64,000 nt of DNA, taken from contig NC_030827.1 in the NCBI RefSeq assembly GCF_001704415.2, positions 44,706,271-44,770,270 of the forward strand, given 5' to 3'. Positions 35,734 to 48,092 of this stretch are shown here, one piece after another (position 1 is the stretch's first letter; every line of letters starts with the position of its first letter). Source of the stretch: Capra hircus. Lineage: Eukaryota > Chordata > Mammalia > Artiodactyla > Bovidae. The notes beneath the pieces were generated by a model. The model ran no database searches, had not been told where the DNA came from, and saw nothing but the letters and a program-made list of their open reading frames with translations. Both the position numbers and the translations under genes were made by a program.

Positions 35734-37590
35734 TATTTATAAATACAAATATATGTGAAGTATGAGAGATATAGCAGTATCCCATAATAACTGTAAAAGC
35801 CACTAATTAAATGAAATACATTGGTCGACATTAAAAGTTCAAAAATTAAGAGAAAAAATATTTCCCTGAAATTCAAATATTTCTGCCTGGTTCTCTAGGG
35901 GTACTAGCTATGCATAGGTAAATAAAAATCCTAGTCCAAATATCTTCTTAAAGGTGATTCCACAGTTTGGAATAGAAAATGCAGAAATCATGGAGCAACC
36001 TCTTTTATCCTCTTTTAAGGAGAAGATTTTTTTCTCAGTCTCCTATTCCCTAAAATAAGAGCAGAAAGCACAAATATGAGTGTTCAGAAAAGGAGGAAAA
36101 GGAGGAGGAAGAAGAAGAGAAATCTTTATGGTCTCAATGGATATAAAGTAAATAGAAATAACAAGTGTTAAGAATGGTTGTGAAGAATGCATGGTGAAAG
36201 AATGTCTGAGTTGCTTTATCTGCGTAATAGAGGAGATCTTGGTTACATGAAGAAAGGAGGAGGTTTTATTGGCTGAGCACGTTTATTCAGTCCCATAGCG
36301 AGAACTTCCGTATTTTTATGGTCCTCACATGACTTTTAGATACAAAGCCTACTAAGTGAGAATGTCTATTTTATTTACAACGAAATATTGCAATTTCACA
36401 AGTATCTATGGTTAGTTCTGAAAGCTAATGAAACTGAATAGGTTAATTTTTAGAAAAAGACATTTATAGAGTCTACCCACACCTCAATTTTTTAGTGGCA
36501 GTGAAGTCAACCTTCACTGAACTGAACTTTGACTATGAAAACAAACAAACAAACAAACTCTGCTTATATCCTATAAAGCTGGATATTTATGAATAATAAC
36601 CCACCTTGTGCTTAAAGATGCATTTAATCAGTTGCGGAATGTCATTTAAAAATTGACTGAATTTTTAGTAAGTCGTATCAGAAGGACTAAAGAGAAAGTA
36701 TGGACTAAGTATTTGAGCAAGATACAGAAAATGGATGTTTTCAAACATCTCATTTCTAATTAAATTATATGGGAAGGAGGTTTTTATACTAGACTCTTTA
36801 AGCTCAGCACTTCCTTTGCAATAGCTAGGGCTAGCCAGCTAGACTACAAAAATATTTTTTTAAAACAATGAGGATACAATAAACAAAAACAGCAAGGATA
36901 GGATTAGCTAAAATCCTAAGGAGAATGTCTCAGTCCATTGCAAGCTGAGGGTCGCTGGATGTTTTCTTTACAGGAGGATATAGACAATTCTGAGGGTTAG
37001 TGAGGATTTTATGTGGAAATGAGAAAAACATGGACAATTTCAGACTTGGAAATTGTTAGAATAGGAAAAAGGAGTCCAGAATGGCAGTGGCTAAAAGAAA
37101 AATAAGGGAAAAGCCCACAAAAATAGAACAAAGGAAGTTCCAAGGACCAGAGTGAGGATGTCAGGTGAAAGAAATAGCCCTCCTGGATAGCCCAATTTAG
37201 ACTGGGCAGGCACAGGAGAGGAGGGAAAAAAACAAAACAAAACAACAGAACATAAAGGATGAAAAACTGACCCTTGGCTTTTCTTATCTTGTCATATTGT
37301 GGGTTGGTCTACCCTAACACCTTGAAGATGTATTATCCTTTGCTTATCAAATAAAATTGAGCCTTAACATGGAGCTGTAACACTGGTCGATCCATTAGTT
37401 CAAATTTTTGCTACGGTGAGACAGAATCTAAGATATTACAAGCTCCACTGACAAAATCATCCACAAATACACAGCTAGTTTCCCCTATGGGATATTTGGG
37501 GAACACACTGGAGACTGTGGGCATCATGAAAGAAGCTTTTAGTTGATGTCGACTAAAAAAATACACACAACCTAAAAGCTGAGAGTAAGT
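35734..37590. other. Unassigned sequence with small simple repeats
   Basis: About 1.85 kb. Contains a purine patch (36088-36122) and an (AAAC)n run (36538-36558). No element or gene recognised. Confidence 0.45.
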
Positions 37591-37653
37591 TTCTTTTTTT
37601 AAATTAAATTCATATGTTTATAATTGAAGGATAACTGCTTTACAGGATTGTGT
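37591..37653 (-). mobile_element. L1 3' UTR end, left part, split by BovB
   Basis: T-rich start, then 'ataattgaaggataactgct' and 'ttacaggattgtgt', the antisense end of a ruminant L1. The sentence resumes at 40820 ('ctgtgttagtttctgcca') on the other side of the BovB. Confidence 0.8.
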
Positions 37654-39534
37654 CATTTCAGTTCAGTTCAGTCTCTTAGTCATTTCTGACTCTGTACAAC
37701 CCCATGGACTGCAACACTCCAGGCTTCCCTGTCCATCACCAACACCCAGAGCTTACTCAAACTCGTGTCCATTGAGTCAGTGATGCCATCCAACCATCTC
37801 ATCCTCAGTCATTTTCTGCTCCTCCTGCCTGCAGTTTTTCCCAGCATCAGGGTCTTTTCCAATGGGTCAACTCTTCGAATGAGGTGGCCAAGGTATTGGA
37901 GTTTCAGCTTCAGTATCAGTCCTTCCAGTGAATATTTAGGATTGATCTTCTTTAGGATTGACTGGCTGGATCTCCTTGTGGTCCAAGGGACTCTCAAGAG
38001 TCTTCTCCAACATCACAGCTCCAAAGCATCAATTCTTCAGTGTTCAGCTTTCTTTATAGTCTCAATCTTACATCTATACATGGCTACTGGAAAAACCTTA
38101 GCTTTGACTAGATGGACCTTAATTGGCACAGTAATATCTCTGCTTTCTAATATGCTATCTAGGTTGGGTATAACTTTTCTTAGAAGGATCAAGCATCTTT
38201 TAATTTCATGGCTGGAGTCACCATCTGCAGTGATTTTGGAGCCCAAGAAAATAAATTATCTCACTGTTTCCATTGTTTCCCTATCTATTTGCCATGAAGT
38301 GATGGGACTGGATGCAATTAACTTCGTTTTCTGAATGTTGAGTTTTAAGCCAACATTTTCATTCTCCTCTTTCACTTTAATCAAGAAGCTCTTTAGTTCC
38401 TCTTCATTTTCTGCCATAACGGTGATATCATCTGCATATCTGAGGTTATTGATATTTCTCCCGGCAATCTTAATTCCAGCCTGTGCTTCATCCAACCCGG
38501 CATTTCACATGATGTACTCTGCATAGAAGTTTAATAAGCAGGGTGACAGTATGCAGCATTAAGGTACTCCTTTCCCAATTTGGAACCAGTCTGTTGTACC
38601 ATGTCCAGTTCTAACTGTTGCTTCTTGACCTGAATACAGATTTCTCAGGAGGCAGGTCAGGTAGTCTAGTATTCCCATCTCTTGAAGAATTTTCCAGAGT
38701 TTGTTGTGATCTACACAGTCAAAGGCTTTCGCATAATCAATAAAGCAGAAGTGGATATTTTTTCTGGAACTCTCTTGCTTTTTTAATGATCCAACAGATA
38801 TTGACAATTGATCTCTGATTCCTCTGCCTTTTCTAAATCCAGCAAACATCTGGAAGTTCATTGTTCATCTACTGCTGAAGCCTCACTTGGAGAATTTTGA
38901 CCATTACTTTGCTAGCTTGTGAGATGAGTGCAATTGTGCAGTAGTGCAAGCATTCTTTTGCATTTCCTTTCTTTGGGATTGGAATGAAAACACCTTTTCC
39001 AGTCCTGTGGCCACTGCTGTTTTACAAACTTGCTTGCATATTGAGTGCAGCACTTTCATAGCAAAATCTTTTAGGATTTGAAATAACTCAACTGGAATTC
39101 CATCACCTTCTCTATCTTTGTTTGTAGTAATACTTTCTAAGGCCCACTTGACTTTGCATTCCAGGGTGTCTGGTTCTAGGTGAGTGATCACACCATCGTG
39201 GTTATCTTGGTCATGAAAGTCTTTTTTGTATAGTTCTTGTTTGTATTCTTGCCACCTTTTCTTAATATCTTCTGCTTCTGTTAGGTCCATACCATTTCTC
39301 TCCTTTATTGTGCCCATCTTTGTCTGAAGTGTTCTCTTGGTATCTCTAATTTTCTTGAAGAAGGGAATTGCAAACCACTTCACTATTCTTGCCTTGAGTC
39401 CCTGTGAACAGCATGAAAAAGCAAAAAGATAGGACACTGGAAGATGAACTCCCCAGGCTGGTAGGTGTTCAATATGCTACAAGAGATCAGTGAAGAAATA
39501 ACTCCAGAAAGAATGAAGAGACAAAGCCAAAGCA

Positions 39535-39584
<50 letters not shown>

Positions 39585-40819
39585 CCCTATTGTGGGTGTA
39601 ATTGGTAATGGGAGTAAAGTTCGATGCTGTAAAGAGAAATATTGCATTGGAACCTGGAATGTTAGGTCTATGAATCAAGGTAAATCAGTAGTGGTCAAAC
39701 AGTAGATGGTAAGAGTGAACATAAACACTTGAGGAATCAGTGAACTAAAATGGACTGGAATGGGTGAATTTAGCTCAGATAACCATTGTATTTACTACTG
39801 TGGGGAAGAATCCCTTAGACGAAATGGAGTAGCCCCATATAATCAACAAAAAATCTGAAATGCAGTACTTAGATGCAGTCTCAAAAATGACAGAATAATC
39901 TCTGTTTGTTTCTAAGGCAAACCATTCAATGTCACAGTAATATAAGTCTATGCCCCAACCATTAATGCTAAAGAAGCTGAAGTTGAAAGGTTCTATGAAT
40001 AACTACAAGACCTTCTAGAATTAACACCCCAAACTGATGTCCTTTTCATTATAGGGAACTAGAATGCAAAAGTAAGAATTCAGGAAACACCTGGGGTAAC
40101 AGCAAATTTTGCCTTGCCATACAAAATGAAGCAGGTCAAAGGTTAACAGAGTTTGCCAAGAGAACACACTGGTCATAGAAGACACCCTCTTCCAACAACA
40201 CAAGAGAAGACTCTACACATGGACATCACCAGATGGTCAATATCAGAATTAGATTGATTATATTATTTGCAGCCAAACATGGAGAAGCTCTATAAAGTCA
40301 ACAAAAACAAAACCAGGAGTTGTCTGTGGCTCAGATCATGAACTCCTTATTGCCAAATTCAGGCTGAAATTGAAGAAAGTAGAGAAAACCACAAGACCAT
40401 TCAGGTATGACCTAAATCAAATCCCTTACAATTATACAATGGAAGTGACAAATAGATTCAAGGGATTAGATCTGATAGACAGAGTACCTGAAGAACTATG
40501 GACAGAGGTTTGTGACAATGTACAAGAGGCATGGACTAAGACCATCCCCAAGAAAAAGAAATGCAAAAAGGCAAAATGGTTGTCTGAGGAGTCCTTACAA
40601 ATAGCTGAGAAAAGAAGAGAAGCTGAAAGTAAAGGAGAAAAAGAAAGATATATCCATTTTAAATGCAGAGTTCCAAAGAATAGCAAGGAGAGATAAGAAA
40701 GCCTTCCTCAGTGATCAATACAAAGAAATAGAGGAAAACAATAGAATGGGCAAGACTAGAGATCTCTTCAAGAAAATTAGAGATATCAAGGGAACATTTC
40801 ATGCAAAGATAGGCACAGT
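37654..40819 (-). mobile_element. BovB LINE with 5' inversion (twin-priming structure)
   Basis: Two parts in opposite orientation. 37654-39362 (minus) holds linker, RT and 3' end, with YADD readable in the minus frame around 38430 ('LRYADDITVMAE'). 39363-40819 (plus) holds the 5' leader, the endonuclease and the linker down to the same point ('cttcaagaaaattagagata'), with about 47 bases present in both. Read on the minus strand this is an inverted 5' piece followed by a normal 3' piece, as twin priming predicts. 'attgtgt' (37647-37653) and 'actgtgt' (40820-40826) are the likely short target-site duplication, and the L1 sequence on both sides joins up. Frames are broken in both parts. Confidence 0.9.
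39537..39584 (+). repeat. (CAA)n microsatellite inside the BovB 5' leader
   Basis: About 16 CAA units at the place where other BovB copies have 'gccaaagcaaaaacaat' or similar. It appears to be an expansion of an A/C-rich stretch in the element itself. Confidence 0.9.
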
Positions 40820-41050
40820 ACTGTGTTAGTTTCTGCCAAACATCAACATGAATCTGGCATTGGTATATCTATGTACCCTCCTTTTTGAACCTCCCTCTCT
40901 CCCACCTTTCTCCTGATCCCAGCAGTCTAGGTGGTTACAGAGCCCTGGTTTGAGTTCTCTGAGTGGTACAGCAAATTCCTATTGGCTACCTTGTTTAAAT
41001 ATAATAATGTATGTTTCCATGTTACTCTTGCCATACATCCCACCCTGGTT
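40820..41050 (-). mobile_element. L1 3' UTR, right part, split by BovB
   Basis: Continues from 37653: 'gccaaacatcaacatgaatc', 'gaacctccctctctcccacc', 'ggtacagcaaattcctattg', ending near 'gtttccatgttactcttgcc'. Antisense to L1. Confidence 0.82.
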
Positions 41051-41229
41051 TTACTCCATGGGAAAGTTAGAACTTGACACCAGGAGACACTGAGAGGGCT
41101 AACTCTGAGGATGTAGGGGAGAAGTCAGGCTATATACAAGTTTGTAGTAAGAGGCAGGTAATCTGAATATCAAAAAATTACTGTTAATTAAGAAAACAGT
41201 ATTTCTCATATGAAGAGATTTAGTGATTT

Positions 41230-41280
41230 TCTGGTGGGCCACAGTCTGTGGGGTCACAATCTTAGTGACTGAACAACAAT
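41230..41280 (+). mobile_element. SINE (Bov-A) 3' remnant
   Basis: About 50 bases, 'gggccacagtctgtggggtc' to 'gtgactgaacaacaa', match the end of Bov-tA. The rest is missing. Confidence 0.65.
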
Positions 41281-41524
41281 GTATGGGAAGGTGCAACTGT
41301 CCAGGATTGCTAACATTTCTTTCATATGCGTCTGTCTATCTGGGGACAGTCCTGCTTTCTTGATTGTTCATATCCCAACTCCTTGTTTACCTTATGAAAT
41401 GGTAGATGGCATGGATAGCTGTCTCTCATATGCCCCCAGCTCCTCAGTGCTTACTAAGGAGAAAGTACCTAACGACTTCCAAATAGCTAGCTTTGTTTAA
41501 CCTGGACTCAGAAATTTGCATTTG

Positions 41525-41705
41525 GAAAAGCCAATGGCTCAGTTGGTAAAGAATCAGCGACCCCAGTTTGCTTCCTGGGTCTGGAAGATCCCCTTCAGAG
41601 GGGAAAGGCTACCCACTCCAGTATTTTGGCCTGGAGAATTCCATGGACTGTATAGTCCATAGGGTCACAGAGTTGGGCACGACTGAGCAACTTTCATACT
41701 TCACT
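41525..41705 (+). mobile_element. Bov-tA SINE, diverged
   Basis: Head 'aatggctcagttggtaaaga', damaged B box, then the body 'ccactccagtattttggcct' to 'cacgactgagcaactttca'. Confidence 0.88.
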
Positions 41706-42467
41706 TCACATTGTTTACTGGTAGGGCATAGAGCAGAAACATTTCATCACAATGGTGATGTGAAAATGTCTTTAGCTTCAAAGTCAGGAGTACTCAGTTT
41801 GGTGGAGGGAATGAATTTGTATCAAATATGTGATATCCTTTCAATGAATTTGCCACATTGGAAGCTCTTCATGTGAGAACCTTATGAGAAAAGCTCAAAA
41901 TCTTTCAGTACAAAGTTAAATCCCATTCAGTCTTCCCTGTGTGAAGAAAAGTTCTAGCAGTTGGCCAGAACCCTGGGAAGAATATGCTAGGACAAACAAG
42001 ATGGAATAAACCTTATCCTATTAGGAACTGACTTTTTTTTTTTTTTCTTTTCATAGAGTGAGTCTTTTGAAAAATGCCATATATGTACTTCATGGTTCTT
42101 TTCTACAAAATTCCCAGCACACATGTGTGTGAAAAGGTACAAAATTATGACCAAAAATCAGACAAAAAGACTCCACATACTTGGATTCACAGATGATGCG
42201 GATATTAGAGTTAGCATAAAATGCTTCAGGAGAACTATGAAAAAGTTAGGAAAAAGCAGAAGCAATTTAAACTGCTGCAACAGAGCAATCTATTTAAAAG
42301 TTTCACATGCTTGTTTAATAACTGATTATAAAGCCATTTAATGTCCCATAGCACACCAGACAGTATGAAAAAGAGGATGACTAAACTAAATAACAGATCA
42401 ATAAAAAATATCTAAATTGAAGTAGAAGAAAAAATAAAAACAGAAACAAGAGACAGAAATTCAATCA
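41706..42467. other. Unassigned sequence
   Basis: No element recognised; T run near 42031-42046. Short plus-strand frames have no recognisable family. Confidence 0.45.
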
Positions 42468-42612
42468 ATGGTTCAAGAAGATTCCCTGGAGGAGGGCATG
42501 GCTACCCATTCCAGTATACTTGCCTAGAGAATCCCATGGACAGAGAAGCATGGTGGCCTACAGTCCACAGAATCACAGTCAGACATGACTGACGCGACTG
42601 AGCATGCATGCA
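42468..42612 (+). mobile_element. Bov-tA SINE, 5'-truncated
   Basis: Body only, from 'ttcaagaagattccctggag' to 'gacgcgactgagcatgcatg'. Confidence 0.87.
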
Positions 42613-42904
42613 TGCAGCTGTGAAACTACAGCTACACTTTAAGAGAAGTATTTTCAAATATAAACCCAATAGATTTGGATTGAAAGATACAATTGGAAGT
42701 CAGTTTGTGCTATATCATCAGAAATAGAAGGTCTAAAAATTATTTAAAATTTCATAGAATGTTGAAGCCATTCTCTACCTTTTCAACATGGTATTAAAAA
42801 AAATAGTGAATACATAAGGAATGGAAGTATTTCTGCTTAAACATGCTGGATTTGGGGCCCTTTTTAATCTTTACTCATTCAATAAATTTCACTAAATCAA
42901 ATCT

Positions 42905-42905
<1 letters not shown>

Positions 42906-42952
<47 letters not shown>
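42906..42952 (+). repeat. (TG)n microsatellite
   Basis: About 23 uninterrupted TG units, long enough to be polymorphic. Confidence 0.97.
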
Positions 42953-42954
<2 letters not shown>

Positions 42955-43074
42955 AATAGGTAATTCCACCAGGGAAAGGAGAATGTGAGCAGCAAAAATG
43001 TGAAAGCAGAAATGCTAATTGACTTAACACTGGAGGAAAGTGAGGTATAAAGACATCATAGAACTCCGAGCAGA

Positions 43075-43188
43075 GTAGCACGACAACCCACTCTAGCATT
43101 CTTGCCTAGAAAATTCCATGGGCAGAGGAGTGGACTACACTCCATGGGATCTCAAAGAGTCAGACACGACTAAATACACACATACCAG
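43075..43188 (+). mobile_element. Bov-A SINE fragment
   Basis: Body of a Bov-tA or Bov-A2 ('acaacccactctagcattct' to 'cagacacgactaaatacaca'), with a small deletion near 43130. Confidence 0.85.
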
Positions 43189-44461
43189 GACTTCCAAGTG
43201 ACACAAATACTGTTTCAGCATTGTCATTCCAAAAAGAAGAAGAGAGCAGAAAAAAAAAATGAAAATCTAAGTAACTGTCTGAAATAATTTTTAAGAAAAA
43301 AGTCCTTTAGCTTAGTGGCATATTCCAGGCAGCCCTGAGACTGTCCCTTTTCCATATCAATAAAGGTTTGGGATTTATTCTTTAGAGAGGATTTAGTGCT
43401 TCATATCTATGTGAAGGATATCAGGCATATTGAGAGCAGGGAGACAAAACTGAAAACAGTTTAATGTGAGAGTTCTCATACTAAATGATTAGACACCTGG
43501 CCTTATGCTGATCTTGATTTTCAAAATCACTGTCAGCAATGTCTTTGCTCCCAAGTCAATAGACTTTGATAACTTTCTCTTTGGAATAGGACCATCTTGG
43601 ATACTCCAATGAAAGAGGAACTTGTATACTCTGTAGTAAAGACTGTAATTGGAAACCTCCACACATACACAAAGCTTCTAATGGTTTCGATATTTATCTC
43701 ATAAATATCACCTGAAAACCATGGGTAGATCTCTGTGACTCATCCAAGCAAACAGAAAAAACTGTGACTAGTAAGACATTAGGCTTTTTAAGTAAGGAAA
43801 TTTCAAAGCACATATTTCAAGTTGTCAGGAACTTAGCTGAGCTGGCAGAAACGGAACCGTCAGATGTCTGAATAGCCAATTAAAGCAGTAAGACAAAAAT
43901 GAAAGTTCCGTGCCTCTAATCACTTACTGGGATGGTAGAAGCAAGAAGTTAAAATGGGGGAAAAAGCTGACTCCCCATGTTGTTTTTCCCAAATAGAATG
44001 GACCTTGACCCTGGAGGAGGGTCAGGTAGGTCCACACAGATATCAGGCTCTCTCAATATTGAGGGACCCCTAACCAAAGCCTCCAGCAGTTTCGTATACC
44101 TAGAAGCCAGGAGAAGGACAACATGGAGGGCTTGGAATGGGAAAGTAGAGGGTACTCAGTCGGAGAAGGGAAATATCTTCAAAGATTCCCTCCTCCTTAC
44201 ACTAGAGGGTTTCAGCAGAGGTCCTGGAAGACATCAGGCAAAGTCTTAGATAGAAAAATCCAGGAGTAAAGGTGCCTGGGCTGGAAAAGCAGATTCATAA
44301 ATAGCGTAACCAGCCAGAGTGACCTAAGTCGTCAACTGCAACTCTCTTCATAGACTGGTACCTGAGCTGTGCACCAAATGTTTGGGGTGGGCAGCATGAG
44401 CCCTGCTAGGTAAAGACGGGAGAACTTGGTAATTGCCTCTGGTCATATCTGAAAAATCATA
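43189..44461. other. Unassigned sequence
   Basis: About 1.27 kb with a less AT-rich composition than the surroundings. No gene or family recognised. The plus-strand frame at 43977-44249 has no familiar features. Confidence 0.4.
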
Positions 44462-44572
44462 TCTCAGTGATGCTGGGAAAGATACAGGGCAAGAGGAGAA
44501 GGGAGCAACAGAGGATGAGCTGCTTGGATGGCATCACTGACTCAAAGGACATGAATTTGAGCAAACTCAGTA
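44462..44572 (+). mobile_element. BovB LINE C-terminal fragment
   Basis: About 110 bases, 'gtgatgctgggaaagataca' to 'catgaatttgagcaaactca', from the end of the BovB coding region. The terminal repeat is absent. Confidence 0.85.
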
Positions 44573-44679
44573 AGCTAGTTTTTAATTGGAAGCTGAGCTT
44601 CCCAAAAATATTCTCATAAAGAGGTAGCATAAGCTATTTAAAACTGGATGCTAAATAAAAGAATACCCAAAAGGAAAAT

Positions 44680-44790
44680 TTTTTTACTATAAATTTATTT
44701 ATTTTAATTGGAGGTTAATTACTTTACAATATTGTATTGGTTTTGCCATACATCAACATGAATCCACCACAGGTACACACATGTTAAGCA
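44680..44790 (-). mobile_element. L1 3' end, antisense, very short
   Basis: T-rich start, then 'ttaattggaggttaattact', 'ggttttgccatacatcaaca' and 'gaatccaccacaggtacaca'. Same 3' end type as the insertion at 1013-1138. Confidence 0.88.
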
Positions 44791-45957
44791 ATTTTATGAC
44801 AGCTAAAATAATATACAGTTTAACTGGAAGAATTTCTGTATAAAGCTACAAATATATTTTGCATTTATTGTATATACAAAATATATACTTGTATATTTTG
44901 CATATTTGCATATACATATATTTGCATATACATACAAAATTATTGTGTAAAATAATTTTGCATAAAATTACAAAAATGCATTAGAGATCTCCAGGAAAAT
45001 AAGAGATACCAAGGGGACATTTCATGCAAAGATGGGCACAATAAAAGGCATAAATTGTATGGACCTAACAGAAGCAGAAGATATTAAGAAGAGGTGGCAA
45101 GAGTACACAGAACTGTACAAAAAGGATCTTCACGACCCAGATAATCATGATGGTGTGATCACTCACCTAGAGCCAGACATCATGGAATGTGAACTCAAGT
45201 GGGCCATAGGAAACATCACTACAAACAAAGTTAGTGGAGGTGATGGAATCCCAGTTGAGCTATTTCAAATCCTGAACGATGATGCTGTGAAAGTGCTGCA
45301 CTCAATATGTCAGCATATTTGGAAAACTCAGCAGTAACCACAGGCTGAAAAAGGTCAGTTTTTATTCCAATCCCAAAGAAAGGCATTGCCAAAGAATGCT
45401 CAGACTACTGCACAATTCCACTCATCTCACATGCTGGAAAAGTAATGCTCAAAATTCTCCAAGCCAGGCTTCTGGAACCATGAACTTCCAGATGTTCAAG
45501 CTGGTTTTAGAAAAGGAAGAAGAACCAGAGATTAAATTGCCAACATTCACTGCATCATCAAAAAAGCAAGAGAGTTCCAGAAAAAAATATCTGCTTTATT
45601 GACTATGCCAAAGCCTTTGACTCTGTGGATCACAATAAACTGTGGAAAATGCTGAAGGAGATAGGAATACCAGACCACCTGACCTGCCTCTTGAGAAACC
45701 TGTATGCAGGGCAGAAAACAACAGTTAGAACTTGACATAGAACAACAGACTGGTTCGAAATAGGAAAAGGAGTATGTCAAGGCTGCATAGTGTCACCCTG
45801 CTTATTTAACTTATATGCAGAATACATCATGAGAAACACTGGGCTGGAAGAAGCACAAGCTAGAATCAAGATTGCTGAGAGAAATATCAATAACCTCAGA
45901 TATACAGTTGACACCACACTTATGGCAAAAAATTAAGAAGAACTAAAGAGCCTCTTG

Positions 45958-46076
45958 GAGATGGCAATGACACCCCACTCCAGTACTCTTGCCTGGAAAA
46001 TCCCATGGATGGAGGAGCCTGGTAGGCTGCAGTCAATGGGGTCACAAAGAGTTGGACACAACTGAAGCAACTTAGC
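45958..46076 (+). mobile_element. Bov-A monomer SINE nested in BovB
   Basis: A single Bov-A unit of 119 bases ('gagatggcaatgacacccca' to 'ctgaagcaacttagc'). The BovB bases 'aaagagcctcttg' flank it perfectly at 45945-45957 and 46077-46089 (13-base target-site duplication). Confidence 0.95.
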
Positions 46077-46308
46077 AAAGAGCCTCTTGAAGAAAGCAAA
46101 AGAGGAGAGTGAAAAGTTGGCTTAAAGCTCAACATTCAGAAAACTAAGATCATGGTTTCTGGTCCCATCACTTCATGGCCAATAGATGGGAAAACAGTAG
46201 AAACAGTGGCTAACTTTACTTTTAGGGCTCCAAAATCACTACAGATGGTGATTGCAGCCATGAAATTAAAAGATGTTTACTCCTTGGAAGGAAAGTTATG
46301 ACCAACCT

Positions 46309-46523
46309 GAAAGTGAAAATGAGGTCACTCAATCATGTCTGACTATTTGCAACTCCATGGGCTGTAGCCTAGCAGGCTCCTCCATCCATAGGATTTTCCA
46401 GGCAAGAGTACCGGAGTGGGTTGCCATTTCCTTCTCCAGGAGATCTTCCGAAACACAGGGATAGAACCCATGTCTCCCACATTGCACGTAGATGCTTTAC
46501 TGCCTGAGCCATTAGGGAAGCCC
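46309..46523 (-). mobile_element. Bov-tA SINE nested in BovB
   Basis: Complete minus-strand copy. Flanks 'atgaccaacct' (46298-46308) and 'atgactaacct' (46524-46534) form an 11-base target-site duplication with one mismatch inside the BovB. Confidence 0.95.
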
Positions 46524-46985
46524 ATGACTAACCTAGACAGGACATTAAGATGCAGAGACAATACTTCATCAACAAAGGTCTGTCTAGTTAAGGCTACAGT
46601 TTTTCCAGTAGTCATGTATGTATGTCAGATTTGGACTATAAAGAAATCTAAGTGCTGAAGAATTGATGCTTTTGAACTGTGGTGTTGGAGAAGACTCTTG
46701 AGAGTCCCTTGGACTGCAAGGAGATCCAACCAGTCCATTCTGAAGGAGATCAGTCCCGGGTGTTCATTGAAAGGACTGATGTTGTAGCTGAAGCTCCAAT
46801 ATTTTGGCCAACTGATGAGAAGAGCTGACTCATTTGAAAAGACCCTGATGCTAGAAGGGGACAACAGAGGATGAAATGGTTGGATGTACATGAGTCTGTG
46901 TAAACTCTGGAAATTGGTGACGGACAGGGAGGCCTGGCATGCTGTTGTTCATGTGGTCAAAAAAGTCAGACATGACTGAGCAACT

Positions 46986-47879
46986 GAACTGAGCTGAGCA
47001 AACATACATACAAATATATCTATATCTATATTTATATATATATGGAAATTTTTTTTAAATTTAAGAAATATACAGAATCAGACCAATACTCAAAAGCCTA
47101 ACAAATAGAAATTCCAGAATATCATAAAACTAATAGTAGACCATATGACATTATCAAATATATAATCTGAAATCATATTATCAATGTGAAGGACAGATTT
47201 TTGTATCCAAGTTCTTAGCTGGATGAATAAAAATAATACTGCATGAATACATCATCTTGGTGTTTCAGATCAGCTGACATCAAAATTTGATTCTACGTGT
47301 TTCAAGCATAATAAAATGTTCTTAGTGAAAGATAAAGAATCAGAATATTCAAAAACATTTCTCACAATGGAAGAAAACAAAAAATGGAAATTAGAAAATG
47401 GAGTGTTTTCAAAATGTTAGAAATATCTGTAGCATTTTGGATAGTCAACAGGATTCATAAAAGGCTAATAAGGTAGTTGCTCACAGAAGCTTAATTACAG
47501 CCACCGGAAGTTTAACATCAGAGGAAGGAAGCATAAATGAGCAGCAGGGAGGCCTGGAGCATGCAAGCAGAGTTCCTACGGTTCTCTCTTCAAGCTACAA
47601 GGATCCAGATCCCAAACTGTCAAGACATGTGAGACATCTCAGTCTCAGGGAAGTTCAGGATGCATGGTCTCATATAATAACTAAACCCAGGTGCAGAGCA
47701 TCAGACAATGCAGTTTTAATAAATAACACAAATAAACTGGAACCGAATCCCTCCCAGGGAGTTTTAGAATGTAATATAGTGATGGTGTCTTTATCAACAG
47801 CATACCCTGTTCCTATCTGGGGCAAACCTCGGAACTATGGCTCCAGGTGATGAATAGATAACCAGGAGCCATCTGAAAG
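46986..47879. other. Unassigned sequence
   Basis: A TA-rich patch (47015-47045) and then about 800 bases of fairly complex sequence with no recognised family. A 73-residue plus-strand frame (47629-47850) has no match that I know. Confidence 0.4.
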
Positions 47880-48092
47880 TTAAAGTGAGTGAAGTCGCTC
47901 AGTTGTGTCTGACTCTTTGCAATCCCCCATGGACTGTAAACCTACCAGGATGTTCTGTGCATGGGATTCTCCAGACAAGAATACTGGAGTGGGTTGCCAT
48001 TTCCTTCTCCAGGGGATCTTCCTGACCCAGAGATCGAATCTGGGTCTTCTGCATTACAGGTAGATGCTTTACCATCTGAGTCACCCCACTGG
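47880..48092 (-). mobile_element. Bov-tA SINE
   Basis: Complete minus-strand copy, body 'gtgtctgactctttgcaatc' to head 'ctttaccatctgagtcaccc'. Confidence 0.93.

Larger units (their letters stand above)
44983..46985 (+). mobile_element. BovB LINE, 5'-truncated, with two nested SINEs
   Basis: Runs from the linker ('ctccaggaaaataagagata') through the RT to the terminal 'gcaactgaactgagctg'. The linker frame is open at 45032-45337; the RT is split by stops and the catalytic YADD has become YTVD near 45900. Two SINEs sit inside (45958-46076 and 46309-46523), each with target-site duplications, so this BovB is older than both. Between 44791 and 44982 the sequence is AT-rich with TATA and TGCATA repeats. 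Confidence 0.93.

Noticed and set aside
37765..38334. A 189-residue plus-strand open frame
   Set aside because: It is antisense to the RT and C-terminal part of a minus-strand BovB.
37576..41100. 'ctgagag' on both sides of the split L1 as its target-site duplication
   Set aside because: Seven bases and an unclear 5' end of the L1 are not enough to separate it from chance.
43950..43992. A phrase similar to part of the LTR at 50040-50060 ('gactccccatgttgtttttc')
   Set aside because: The match is about 20 bases with no further LTR landmarks, too little to call a second LTR.
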